Source: Deltaproteobacteria bacterium (GTDB taxonomy: Bacteria; Desulfobacterota; Syntrophia; Syntrophales; Smithellaceae). From it: 25,659 nucleotides of DNA. This document shows, one piece after another, positions 8,082-15,184 of this stretch. The position numbers and the translations under genes are program-made. Within the stretch, counting starts at the first letter, position 1. Every line of letters starts with the position of its first letter. Where the stretch lies: the NCBI GenBank assembly GCA_009668925.1, contig SBEK01000035.1:1-25659 (forward strand), written 5' to 3'. The notes under the pieces are model-generated. The model ran no database searches, had not been told where the DNA came from, and saw only the letters and a program-made list of their open reading frames with translations.

Positions 8082-9935
8082 GTGGCCACAGCATATCAGG
8101 ACAAAGTCGTATCCGCCGGGCAGGCAATCGGGTGTATCTCGCGCGGCAAGCGCGTTTTCATCGGTTCATACTGCGGCGAACCGCAGCATCTCGTTCGTGC
8201 GCTCATCGATCATACCGACCATTTTTCCGACGTGGAGGTCGTGCGTTTTTTGAACCTGGAAGGATCGCTCATGGGGCTGGTGGCGGAAGAGACGAAGGGC
8301 CGCAACTATCACGTGCGTTCGATCTACCAGGGGTCGGGCATGATCAGGGGGCTTACGGCGTCGCGGCGGTTTCTCACGCCGATGAATCTCTACACCGTGC
8401 CCGCCTTATTTCAGAAACGCCACATTCCCATCCACTACGCGTTGATCCAGACCGCGCCGCCGGACGCTTTCGGATGGCTGAACCTCGGCGTATCCGTGGA
8501 CATTACGCTGGCGGCCGCCCAGGCGGCGGACGTCGTCATCGTCCAGGTCAACCCGAAGATGCCGGTTGTTCCGGGGTACGGCATGCTGCACGTAAATGAT
8601 GTGGACTATATCGTCGAGCACGAGGAAGATCTGCTGGAGGTCTATCCGACGCCCGAGCTGAAAGACGCGGACCGCGTGGCGAAACTTTTGTCCAGCCTCG
8701 TCGAAGACGGATCGACCCTCCACATCAGCCCCGGCTTTACGCCCGAGTTGATGTTTGCGGCGCTGGGCCAAAAAAGCGATCTGGGCATCCACTCGCTCAT
8801 GATCCTGGACGTGATGCAGGACCTGGCGACCCGCGGCGTCATCACCAACCGGAAGAAGGGATTCAACGAAGGCAAGATGGTGGCTGCCGCCGCCATCGGG
8901 ACCGAAGGCCTTTACGCCTATTTGAACGGCAATCCGGCCGTCGAGTTCCGGCCGTGCGATTACGTGAGCAACCCCGTCATGATCGCGCGTCACCACAAGA
9001 TGACGGCCATCAACCGCGTGACCTCCGTGGACCTCAAGGGACAGGTGGCGGCCGACGGCATCGCGCAGAACCATTTCGCCGACGTGGCCGGACTTGTGGA
9101 TTTCAGCCGCGGCGCGGCCATGGCGCCGGGCGGGAAGTCGATTGTCGTGGTTCAATCGGTGAGCGACGACGGCAAGCAAAGCAACATCGTCGTCGAACAA
9201 GCCGCGGGCACCGTGGCCATTCCGGCGGCGGACGTCACGTACGTCGTCACCGAATACGGCGCCGTCAATCTGTTCGGCAAAAATGTTCAGGAGCGCGCCA
9301 TGGCCATGATCAGCGTCGCGCATCCGGATTTTCGCGAGCAGCTCTTCGAGCAGGCGCGGCGCGACGGGCTCATCAGTCAGGACCGCAAACTCTACGAAGC
9401 GCAGTTCGGCGTTTACCCGGCCTGGCTTGAAGAAGTCGTGACCATCGCCGGGCAGAAAGTGACGTTCCGTCCCGTGAAGACCGTGGACGACCGGTCGATC
9501 CAGGAACACTTCTACGAGATGGACGAACGGGACATCGCCAAGCGCTTCTTCGGCCGAAAGCATCATTTTTATTGGGATGAAATGAAAGACATGTTCATCG
9601 TTGATTATACGAAAAATTGCTCCATCGTCGCCTACCAGGGTGAAGAAGGCTACGGCCGCGTGATCGGCATCGGCGGATATTTTCTGGAAGGGAGCGGCGC
9701 GGGCGAGGTGGCCTATTCCGTGGCGAAAGACTGGCAGGGAAAAGGGATCGCCGTGCGGCTCCAGCAGAAAGTGGTGGATGCCGCGCAGGCCAACGGCCTG
9801 ATCGGCCTCGATGCCATTGTGCTTAAGGAAAATTTCTCCATGCTGGCGTTGTTTAAGAAACTGCCGTACCAGATCCGCACCAAGTATGAGGACGGCACGC
9901 TGATGCTCAAATGCCGGTTTGACGAGCCGGCATGA
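8082..9935 (+). CDS. Acetyl-CoA hydrolase/CoA-transferase family protein fused to a GNAT acetyltransferase domain
   Basis: 617 residues starting at GTG 8082 behind a strong AGGAGGA. Residues 1-440 match the 4-hydroxybutyrate CoA-transferase / acetyl-CoA hydrolase family: an N-terminal GSYCGEPQHLVRAL region, GFNEGKMV, a CoA-site region VTEYGAVNLFGKN (Glu391) and AHPDFREQLFE. Residues 460-610 form a GNAT domain with the acetyl-CoA loop WQGKGIAVRL (551-560). Where the related 4-hydroxybutyrate CoA-transferase has its glutamyl-CoA-forming Glu (motif GIHTEM, Glu238 from memory), this protein reads GIHSLM with Leu239. The transferase half may therefore be catalytically altered or may act as an acyl-CoA sensor or lyase-like module; this is inference. 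It appears to be a single-gene unit facing a convergent gene. Confidence 0.8.
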   Translation: MATAYQDKVVSAGQAIGCISRGKRVFIGSYCGEPQHLVRALIDHTDHFSDVEVVRFLNLEGSLMGLVAEETKGRNYHVRSIYQGSGMIRGLTASRRFLTPMNLYTVPALFQKRHIPIHYALIQTAPPDAFGWLNLGVSVDITLAAAQAADVVIVQVNPKMPVVPGYGMLHVNDVDYIVEHEEDLLEVYPTPELKDADRVAKLLSSLVEDGSTLHISPGFTPELMFAALGQKSDLGIHSLMILDVMQDLATRGVITNRKKGFNEGKMVAAAAIGTEGLYAYLNGNPAVEFRPCDYVSNPVMIARHHKMTAINRVTSVDLKGQVAADGIAQNHFADVAGLVDFSRGAAMAPGGKSIVVVQSVSDDGKQSNIVVEQAAGTVAIPAADVTYVVTEYGAVNLFGKNVQERAMAMISVAHPDFREQLFEQARRDGLISQDRKLYEAQFGVYPAWLEEVVTIAGQKVTFRPVKTVDDRSIQEHFYEMDERDIAKRFFGRKHHFYWDEMKDMFIVDYTKNCSIVAYQGEEGYGRVIGIGGYFLEGSGAGEVAYSVAKDWQGKGIAVRLQQKVVDAAQANGLIGLDAIVLKENFSMLALFKKLPYQIRTKYEDGTLMLKCRFDEPA

Positions 9936-10039
9936 TCAGATGCGCTGAGAGAGCCTTGGGATTGCAGAAAAGAGTGAGAAGGCCTTATTGATCAATGGGC
10001 TTTTGACCAGGACCCTGAGATCATTTCAGCCGTCAGGAA

Positions 10040-10363
10040 TCACCCCTCGATCCGGCAGACTCCGAAGCCGTCCCATTCACTGATCGGATTTTCCGAGGTC
10101 ACCACAAAACCGGTTTCCTGCCCGTCGGCACTTGCGGCAATGGTGATATCACCCGTCATCTTTTCCAGGTCCTTTCCGATCACGAATAAAATGCCCTCAA
10201 CATCCTCCGTCCAGTCGTCTTCGCGGCGTTCGTCCGCCGCGAGGCCCAGCGAAGCATCGCAGCAGCCGGTGGAGCGCAGGTGAATGCGGATCGGCTTGTG
10301 AATTTCCTTTTTGGATAAAAATGCCTGAATCGCGTCAATGGCTTCGGGCGTCGCGGTGATCAT
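10040..10363 (-). CDS. HesB/IscA-like small protein with a CC motif
   Basis: 107 residues. Resembles the short HesB-like (IscA-superfamily) proteins common in anaerobic deltaproteobacteria: ATPEAIDAIQAFL at the N-terminus, IRIHLRSTGCCDASLGLA, then a beta-rich C-terminal half. Cys34 and Cys35 sit where IscA has its first ligand cysteine and where some relatives carry selenocysteine; Cys103 near the C-terminus corresponds roughly to the CxC tail of IscA, reduced here to one cysteine. A role in iron-sulfur handling or thiol redox chemistry is possible but unproven. The start at 10363 is chosen because AAGGA precedes it at 8 bases; upstream in-frame ATGs at 10384 and 10408 lack good sites. Confidence 0.65.
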   Translation of the reverse strand: MITATPEAIDAIQAFLSKKEIHKPIRIHLRSTGCCDASLGLAADERREDDWTEDVEGILFVIGKDLEKMTGDITIAASADGQETGFVVTSENPISEWDGFGVCRIEG

Positions 10364-10414
10364 GGGCAAAATCCTTTCTCTCATATTCCCGGTATAGGAG
10401 AAACGCACGCCGCC

Positions 10415-10442
10415 ATTATACAGGAAAGAGGGTGAATATCAA
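10415..10442 (-). promoter_or_regulatory. promoter of the HesB-like gene
   Basis: On the minus strand, TTGATA (10442-10437) and TATAAT (10420-10415) with a 16-base spacer. The predicted start near 10408 gives a leader of about 45 bases to ATG 10363. It is back-to-back with the promoter at 10456-10484, so the two divergent units are only about 80 bases apart at their start sites and could share a regulator. Confidence 0.65.
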
Positions 10443-10455
10443 TTTGCAGATTTGA

Positions 10456-10484
10456 TTGACATCCTGCCTTCCGATCCCTATACT
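10456..10484 (+). promoter_or_regulatory. near-consensus promoter giving a predicted leaderless mRNA
   Basis: TTGACA (10456-10461), a 17-base spacer and TATACT (10479-10484). Counting from the -10 box places +1 exactly at 10491, the A of the ATG that opens the ABC ATPase. There is no ribosome binding site before that ATG (the preceding bases are CCCGCC), consistent with leaderless translation. Confidence 0.7.
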
Positions 10485-10490
10485 CCCGCC

Positions 10491-11195
10491 ATGATTGAAT
10501 TAAACGGCGTCACCAAACAATACGGCGCGCTCGCGGCCGTCGACCACGTCTCGTTTCGTGTTGAACCGGGCGAATCCTTCGCGCTTCTGGGCCCCAACGG
10601 CGCGGGAAAAACCACCATTGTCAAAATGCTGCTCGACTTCACGAGGCCTTCATCCGGCAGTTTGTCGGTGAACAGCATTGACTGCGCAAAGCCGGCCAGC
10701 CGCGCCGCAATCGGCTATCTGGCGGAAAACCAGCGCATCCCGCCGCACCTGACCGGCTGGCAGTATCTGCGGCGCAATGCCGAACTGCTCGGCATGAACT
10801 CGCGCGAAGCGGACGAGCAATGCCGGCGCACGGTCGGCGAAATCGGCATGGCGGGCCGGGAGCATACGAAAGCGGGAACTTACTCCAAAGGCATGGTGCA
10901 GCGGTTCGGCCTGGGCGCGGCGCTCGTCGGCCGCCCCAAACTTCTTCTTCTGGATGAACCGACCTCCGGGCTCGATCCGATCGGCATCCGGGAGACGCGG
11001 CAGCTTCTGGATGCGCTCAAGAAAGAAGGCACGACGATCTTTCTCAATTCGCATCTGCTTTCGGAAGTGGAAAAAATCTGCGACAACGCGGCGATCATCC
11101 ATCAGGGCAAACTTCTGGTGGCAGACGCCATCGCGAATCTGGTCAGAGACGGCGAGACGCTGGAAGATGTCTTCGTCCGGCTGGTGAAAGGGTAA
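10491..11195 (+). CDS. ABC transporter ATP-binding protein (ABC-2 exporter type)
   Basis: 234 residues. Walker A GPNGAGKT at 34-41, a signature of the YSKGMVQR type (in place of LSGGQ, common in CcmA/NatA-like exporters), Walker B KLLLLDEP and the switch histidine in NSHLLSE. It should power the membrane protein encoded immediately downstream. The open frame can be extended to a TTG at 10452, but this would put the coding sequence across the -35 and -10 boxes; ATG 10491 gives the standard N-terminus MIELNGVTK. Cargo unknown. The family includes drug, lipid, polysaccharide and sodium exporters and copper-site (NosF-like) systems. Confidence 0.88.
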   Translation: MIELNGVTKQYGALAAVDHVSFRVEPGESFALLGPNGAGKTTIVKMLLDFTRPSSGSLSVNSIDCAKPASRAAIGYLAENQRIPPHLTGWQYLRRNAELLGMNSREADEQCRRTVGEIGMAGREHTKAGTYSKGMVQRFGLGAALVGRPKLLLLDEPTSGLDPIGIRETRQLLDALKKEGTTIFLNSHLLSEVEKICDNAAIIHQGKLLVADAIANLVRDGETLEDVFVRLVKG

Positions 11196-11201
11196 GTGAA
11201 A

Positions 11202-12038
11202 ATGCCGAAAGCCTCGTCCCCCATATTGCAGATCGCTAAATATACGCTCGCGGATGACATCCGCCAGAAAAGCTTCATCGTTATGGGCGTGGTTTGTGCA
11301 CTGGCCATCCTGTCGGTGCGCGGCTGCTATTCCGGTCAGGTGATGATGAACGGCCGGATGCTGGACGCCGGGTCGGTGATTCAGGTGATGTCCCAAGTGA
11401 TGTTTCATCTGATAGCGCTGGGGTCGATGTTCCTCGCTGCTTTGCTTTCCATGCGCGTGATGAAGCGCGACCGCGACGAAGGGATGCAGTCGGCGATTTT
11501 GTCCAAACCGATCACGAGGAAGCAGTACGTTGCGGGCAAGGTTCTCGGGCTGTGGATTCTTGCCGCCCTCTTCATGATTGTTTTGCACGGCCTGGTTTTT
11601 GTCGTCGCCTCGGCAAGCCTGGGGCACCTGCTGCCGCAATATCTGGCCGCATCGCTGGTCTGTTTTCTTAATCTGCTGTTCGTGGTTCTGGCCTGCCTGC
11701 TTCTGTCCCTTCTGATGCCGGATGTCATGGCCTTCCTTTCGGTAACGGGAATCGGCATTGTCAGTTTTGTGGCGGACGGGATTTTCAGCTTCTTCCACAG
11801 TTCCCTGGGACAGGCCATGCTGCAGCCCTCCGGTTCGCCGCCGGACCTCGGCGGCTGGAAATTGTTCTACCGGCTGTGGCCGCAGATTTCAGGCACAGAG
11901 CGATTTGCGTCCTCGCTTCCGGCCTGGGAAGGCTTCCCGGGATGGGCGGCCTTCTACCCGCTTGTTAATATTTTTGCCTACATTGTGATCCTCGGCGCGC
12001 TTCTTTTTTGGCGCTTCGACCGCGAAGATATCGTATGA
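11202..12038 (+). CDS. ABC-2 type membrane permease
   Basis: 278 residues. About six hydrophobic segments are visible (near residues 27-42, 66-88, 115-140, 145-175, 180-195 and the C-terminal 250-270). The N-terminal cytoplasmic part and the MKRDRDEGMQSAILSKPITR loop after the second segment are typical of ABC-2/NosY-like permeases. It partners the ATPase ending 6 bases upstream. GTG 11196 is also possible, but ATG 11202 has better spacing from GAAAGGG. No accessory binding protein or membrane-fusion protein is nearby, so function stays open. Confidence 0.82.
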   Translation: MPKASSPILQIAKYTLADDIRQKSFIVMGVVCALAILSVRGCYSGQVMMNGRMLDAGSVIQVMSQVMFHLIALGSMFLAALLSMRVMKRDRDEGMQSAILSKPITRKQYVAGKVLGLWILAALFMIVLHGLVFVVASASLGHLLPQYLAASLVCFLNLLFVVLACLLLSLLMPDVMAFLSVTGIGIVSFVADGIFSFFHSSLGQAMLQPSGSPPDLGGWKLFYRLWPQISGTERFASSLPAWEGFPGWAAFYPLVNIFAYIVILGALLFWRFDREDIV

Positions 12039-12044
12039 TGTACC

Positions 12045-12061
12045 GCCGCCCGGGGGGCGGC
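12045..12061 (+). terminator. GC-rich hairpin after the ABC-2 permease
   Basis: GCCGCCC (12045-12051), loop GGG, GGGCGGC (12055-12061): a perfect 7-bp GC stem starting 6 bases after the stop codon. No T-run follows, so termination may be incomplete and the hairpin might instead protect the 3' end of the ABC transporter message. Confidence 0.4.
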
Positions 12062-12156
12062 CGATAAGCAATCAAATGCCCGGCGATTGGCGAAAGCCGC
12101 ATCCAGTCAATTGCCCGGCAATGATTATCCTGGGGAATCTGAAAGGAGACATGCGC

Positions 12157-12969
12157 ATGAAAGAGAAATGCATCGGGGTGATGGTGTTCGTTTTGATTCT
12201 GCTGATATCGACCGCGGCCTGGGCCGGAGCCGATGTCAAAATTTTTCTCGGTTACTCCGTCGGCTACACGGAAAATAAACTCAATGAAGAAGGAGCTTTT
12301 GCCTGGGAATGGGAGCACACCGGGATGGCGCATGGCCCCTCGCTTGATGTCCGTTACGAGGGCGCCGCGGTGCCCGTCTTCCTGCGGGCTATGCTGGATT
12401 ATAATATTCTTCCGGATATCAAGGAGAAAGATACGAATCCGGCCCCGCTCTATTACGATGGGCATGACTGGAGCACGGAACTGAATGTCGGCTACAAGGT
12501 GTTTAAGCGCGGCAGCTTTGCCATTACCCCTTATGGCGGAATCGGGTATCTCGACTGGAAATTGACGTGCAAAACCAATTCACAATTAACGGAAACGTAC
12601 CGGACGCCCTATGCCGCTTTTGGATCGATCTTTGGGTATGCCCAACCCCGGTGGTCTGTTGCGCTGGATGTTGCCTTTCTGCTTCCCTTTGCCGGCAAGT
12701 ACGCCTATACGACAAACGTCAACAACAATTCTTTCGACGAACCGATCGGGGTGGGCGCCCGGGTTCAACTTCCGGTGACATTCAGCATTATTCCCAAAAA
12801 AGACAGAGCCTTTGGCTTGATGGTTTTTGCCACGCCGTTTTATAAATATGTCGATGCGGGAAAAAGTGACAACTTCAACGAGGCAGGCGGCTCCGGCTTG
12901 ATAGATAAAATGGAAAAAAACACTTTTGCTACCTTTGGAATCAAAGGCGGTGTGGGCGTGGAATTCTAA
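12157..12969 (+). CDS. Putative outer-membrane beta-barrel protein
   Basis: 270 residues with a clear Sec signal peptide (KEK, hydrophobic core, AWA at about 23-25, mature protein from GADVKIF). The mature part is built of alternating short hydrophobic-aromatic strands and polar loops (for example FLGYSVGYTENK, STELNVGYKVF, FAITPYGGIGYLDWKL, WSVALDVAFLLPF) and ends in phenylalanine, the usual C-terminal signal for outer-membrane assembly. About ten to twelve strands are plausible; an omptin-like or OmpA-like barrel size, but the catalytic family cannot be assigned. ATG 12157 lies 8 bases after AAAGGAG; the ATG at 12151 is too close to it. Confidence 0.75.
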   Translation: MKEKCIGVMVFVLILLISTAAWAGADVKIFLGYSVGYTENKLNEEGAFAWEWEHTGMAHGPSLDVRYEGAAVPVFLRAMLDYNILPDIKEKDTNPAPLYYDGHDWSTELNVGYKVFKRGSFAITPYGGIGYLDWKLTCKTNSQLTETYRTPYAAFGSIFGYAQPRWSVALDVAFLLPFAGKYAYTTNVNNNSFDEPIGVGARVQLPVTFSIIPKKDRAFGLMVFATPFYKYVDAGKSDNFNEAGGSGLIDKMEKNTFATFGIKGGVGVEF

Positions 12970-12974
12970 TAGGC

Positions 12975-13189
12975 TGTTGAAAAAGGCTCATATGCTGCGC
13001 TTAGCTTCGGCTCTCGCATGCTCACGTACGTTTGAGTACGCTCCGCTGCTCGATCCTCGCGACGCCTTGCCTCTAAGACTTTGTTTGGCCTCCGGCCAAA
13101 CCGGTTTGGAAGCGGCTTTTGACATGATGCGCTTCCCTATGGGAACGCGCCCCCGGAGGAACAGCCTGCACTAACAGGGTTTTTCAACA
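12975..13189. repeat. MITE-like element with TGTTGAAAAA terminal inverted repeats
   Basis: Terminal inverted repeats TGTTGAAAAA (12975-12984) and TTTTTCAACA (13180-13189) bound 215 bases with no credible gene. Inside are a perfect 8-bp hairpin, GTTTGGCC-TCC-GGCCAAAC (13083-13101), and a CGTAC/GTACG dyad around 13025-13040. Elements with ends like CTGTTGAAAAA and an internal GTACG dyad recur in deltaproteobacterial genomes (from memory, not checked). No target-site duplication is obvious. Confidence 0.6.
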
Positions 13190-13223
13190 CACTGCCAGAG
13201 CGTCAGAGTACGAGAAGAGTCAA

Positions 13224-13261
13224 AAACAAAAAGGGCGGGGAAAATCCCGCCCTTTTTGTTT
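13224..13261. terminator. strong bidirectional intrinsic terminator
   Basis: A perfect 16-bp stem with a GGGCGGG/CCCGCCC core flanked by A-runs on one side and T-runs on the other (13224-13239 and 13246-13261) and a 6-base loop. It works on both strands and separates the convergent beta-barrel gene and the gcdA operon. Confidence 0.9.
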
Positions 13262-13311
13262 AAATTCTTGAACCTGTGAGGAACGGTCACGACCGTTCCC
13301 TGCACTTTTTT

Positions 13312-15075
13312 CTATTTCGGTCTGTCGAGGCCCTTCACGATCTGCGAGCGGATGATCCGCGGCAGGATCAACTGGTGCTGCGGGCAGATCGCGCGGGGAT
13401 TCTGATACGCGCAGTTGGCAAAGCCCACCAGGTAATTGCGCAGTTCATGGTAGCGGACGATTTCATCGACAAAGCCCTTCTTCGCGCAGAACACCGGTCC
13501 CGACGTGTCGTCGTAGTGTTTGACCATTTCGTTCATCTTGTCGATGATCGGCTGCAAAGGCTTGCCCGCATCCTTTTCCTTGACCAGTCTTCGGGCGTAG
13601 CTTGCCGCCGCGGCCGTTTCGCCGTGCATGACGTTGATCTCGGTCGTCGCGGTGCCCAGCGAGAAGGCGTTGTTGTTGTTCGCCGTGGGGCCGCCCAGAA
13701 CGTAATGGGCCGCGGCCGTTCCCTTGCGCAGGACGACCAGCATCATCGGCAGCTTGGAATTTTCGATCGAGTAGATGAGCGACTGGCCCAGGCCCAGGAG
13801 CTCCGCCTTTTCCGCCGTATCGCCCACATCGATGCCTGAGGTGTCCTGAAACCAGATCATCGGCACTTTGTCGCGCGAGCACAGCGTGACGAATTCGCTC
13901 ATCTTGATGAGCCCCTGGCGGTAGAGCTTGCCGCCCACGCCCATATACGCGTTGGTGTATTCGGGATAGTTGGGGAACGCCCCCTGGCGGTTGCCGATCA
14001 CGCCCATGAGATAGCCGTCCACCTTGACGAGGCCGCAGTACATTTCCGGCCCGTAACCGGGACGGAATTCCAGATGCTCGGAGCCGTCCACCAACCTGGC
14101 CAGCACCTGTTCGAAATCATAGACGCGCTTTTTGTTGACCGGGATGATCGAAGCGATCTCCGCGGGCGAATACGCGGGTTCGGCAGGCTTGGCCACGCGG
14201 AAAAACCGCGGGTTGTATGCCGGCAGATCGTTCATGTAATCCTTGATCGCGTCGAGCACCTGCTTTTCTTCATCGAAAACGGCCCGGAAAAATCCGGTCA
14301 CGTCGTAGTGAATCTTCACGCTGCCGGGGGGGACGGATTTGAAATGCCTCGTCGCGTCAATGATTTCTTCGGCGCCCGCTTCATCAAAGAATCCCTTGGG
14401 AGACATGCCGCTTACGATGCCGCCGCCGCCCACGGCCATGTTGGCTTTTTTATGAGCGAGCAGAATCGTCGGGCTGATCGACTGGTAGCCGCCGCCCGCG
14501 GGGTTGGTGCCGTAAATGCCGGCGATCACCGGAATGCCCATCTGCTCGAGCTCCGCGTGGCGGAAAAAGCACGTGCCCTGGCCGCGGCGGTTGGCGTACA
14601 TTTTTTCCTGTTCCGGCAGTTTGACGCCGGAGCAGTTGACGAGCCACACCAGCGGGATATGCAGGATCTTGGCGATGTCCGTGACGCGCAGGTTGTTGTC
14701 CGGCTGGCCGGCGATCCAGGCGCCCGCCATCCATTTGTTGTTGAAGCCGATGAGCGCGCACCACTTGCCGTTGATGCGCGCCAGTCCGTCAACAACGCCG
14801 GTGCTTCCCGATTCTTCATTATCCGGATCGAAGATGCTGTGCAGCGGGCAGAAGGTTCCGGGATCGATCAGGTACTCGATGCGCTCCCAGACGCTCATTT
14901 CGCCGCGGTCATGCAGCGTTTGCAAAGATACGCCGACGTTTTTGATCCGCAAAACTTCCGCATCCACCGTCTTCATGATTTCTTCGAGCGTCGCGCGGTT
15001 TTCGGCCATGCTGTCAATTTGTTTGGCCGAAAGCGGCTTGCCCAGCGGGTCCATTTTTTCGAAGTATTGTCTCAT
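13312..15075 (-). CDS. gcdA: Glutaconyl-CoA decarboxylase subunit alpha (carboxyltransferase)
   Basis: 587 residues, the length of the Acidaminococcus enzyme and longer than ordinary acyl-CoA carboxylase beta subunits (about 510). Two crotonase-like carboxyltransferase halves are visible: residues about 40-300 (STGVVDGLARINGK, YANRRGQGTCFFRHAELEQ, GTNPAGGGYQS) and about 320-580 (EFRPGYGPEMYCGLVKVDG, WFQDTSGIDVGD, VLGGPTANNNNAFSLG). The subunit moves the carboxyl group of glutaconyl-CoA to biotin, releasing crotonyl-CoA; the membrane subunits beta, gamma and delta, which pump sodium, are not in this window. It is the last gene of a thiolase - dehydrogenase - gcdA operon. A GGAG site lies 6-8 bases before ATG. 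A glutaryl-CoA/glutaconyl-CoA role is supported by the neighbour dehydrogenase. Other carboxyltransferase substrates cannot be excluded. Confidence 0.88.
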   Translation of the reverse strand: MRQYFEKMDPLGKPLSAKQIDSMAENRATLEEIMKTVDAEVLRIKNVGVSLQTLHDRGEMSVWERIEYLIDPGTFCPLHSIFDPDNEESGSTGVVDGLARINGKWCALIGFNNKWMAGAWIAGQPDNNLRVTDIAKILHIPLVWLVNCSGVKLPEQEKMYANRRGQGTCFFRHAELEQMGIPVIAGIYGTNPAGGGYQSISPTILLAHKKANMAVGGGGIVSGMSPKGFFDEAGAEEIIDATRHFKSVPPGSVKIHYDVTGFFRAVFDEEKQVLDAIKDYMNDLPAYNPRFFRVAKPAEPAYSPAEIASIIPVNKKRVYDFEQVLARLVDGSEHLEFRPGYGPEMYCGLVKVDGYLMGVIGNRQGAFPNYPEYTNAYMGVGGKLYRQGLIKMSEFVTLCSRDKVPMIWFQDTSGIDVGDTAEKAELLGLGQSLIYSIENSKLPMMLVVLRKGTAAAHYVLGGPTANNNNAFSLGTATTEINVMHGETAAAASYARRLVKEKDAGKPLQPIIDKMNEMVKHYDDTSGPVFCAKKGFVDEIVRYHELRNYLVGFANCAYQNPRAICPQHQLILPRIIRSQIVKGLDRPK

Positions 15076-15126
15076 ATGTTGCTCTCCAAAGGTTTAGGTA
15101 AGAAAGAGGTCTCGTTAAAACGATGA

Positions 15127-15160
15127 ACAGGCGCGGCGGCATTTTTGCCGCCGCGCCTGT
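15127..15160. other. perfect 15-bp intercistronic hairpin
   Basis: A 15-bp GC-rich stem (15127-15141 and 15146-15160) closes a TTTT loop between the dehydrogenase stop (15185) and the gcdA start (15075). On the minus strand it is followed a few bases later by only a short T-run (CGTTTT), so it could be a partial terminator, an attenuator, or an RNA-processing or stability element that sets gcdA expression apart from the upstream genes. Confidence 0.6.
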
Positions 15161-15184
15161 CCTCCGTGGTGCCAGAATAATCGT

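Larger units (their letters stand above)
12970..13311. other. 342-base gene-free region between convergent genes
   Basis: Contains a MITE-like element (12975-13189), a strong bidirectional terminator (13224-13261) and a 20-bp near-perfect palindrome, GGAACGGTC-AC-GACCGTTCC, at 13280-13299, just before the gcdA stop. The short open frame at 12926-13174 lies inside the repeat and is not a credible gene. Confidence 0.7.

Noticed and set aside
9987..9996. ATTGATCAAT palindrome between the convergent genes at 9935 and 10040
   Set aside because: Short, followed by only TTTT after a weak GCC/GGC extension; too weak to call a terminator or an operator.
12926..13174. 82-residue open frame after the beta-barrel gene
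   Set aside because: Lies almost entirely inside the MITE-like repeat.
14074..15126. 350-residue plus-strand open frame
   Set aside because: Antisense to gcdA, which has unmistakable family signatures; no ribosome binding site or known domain.
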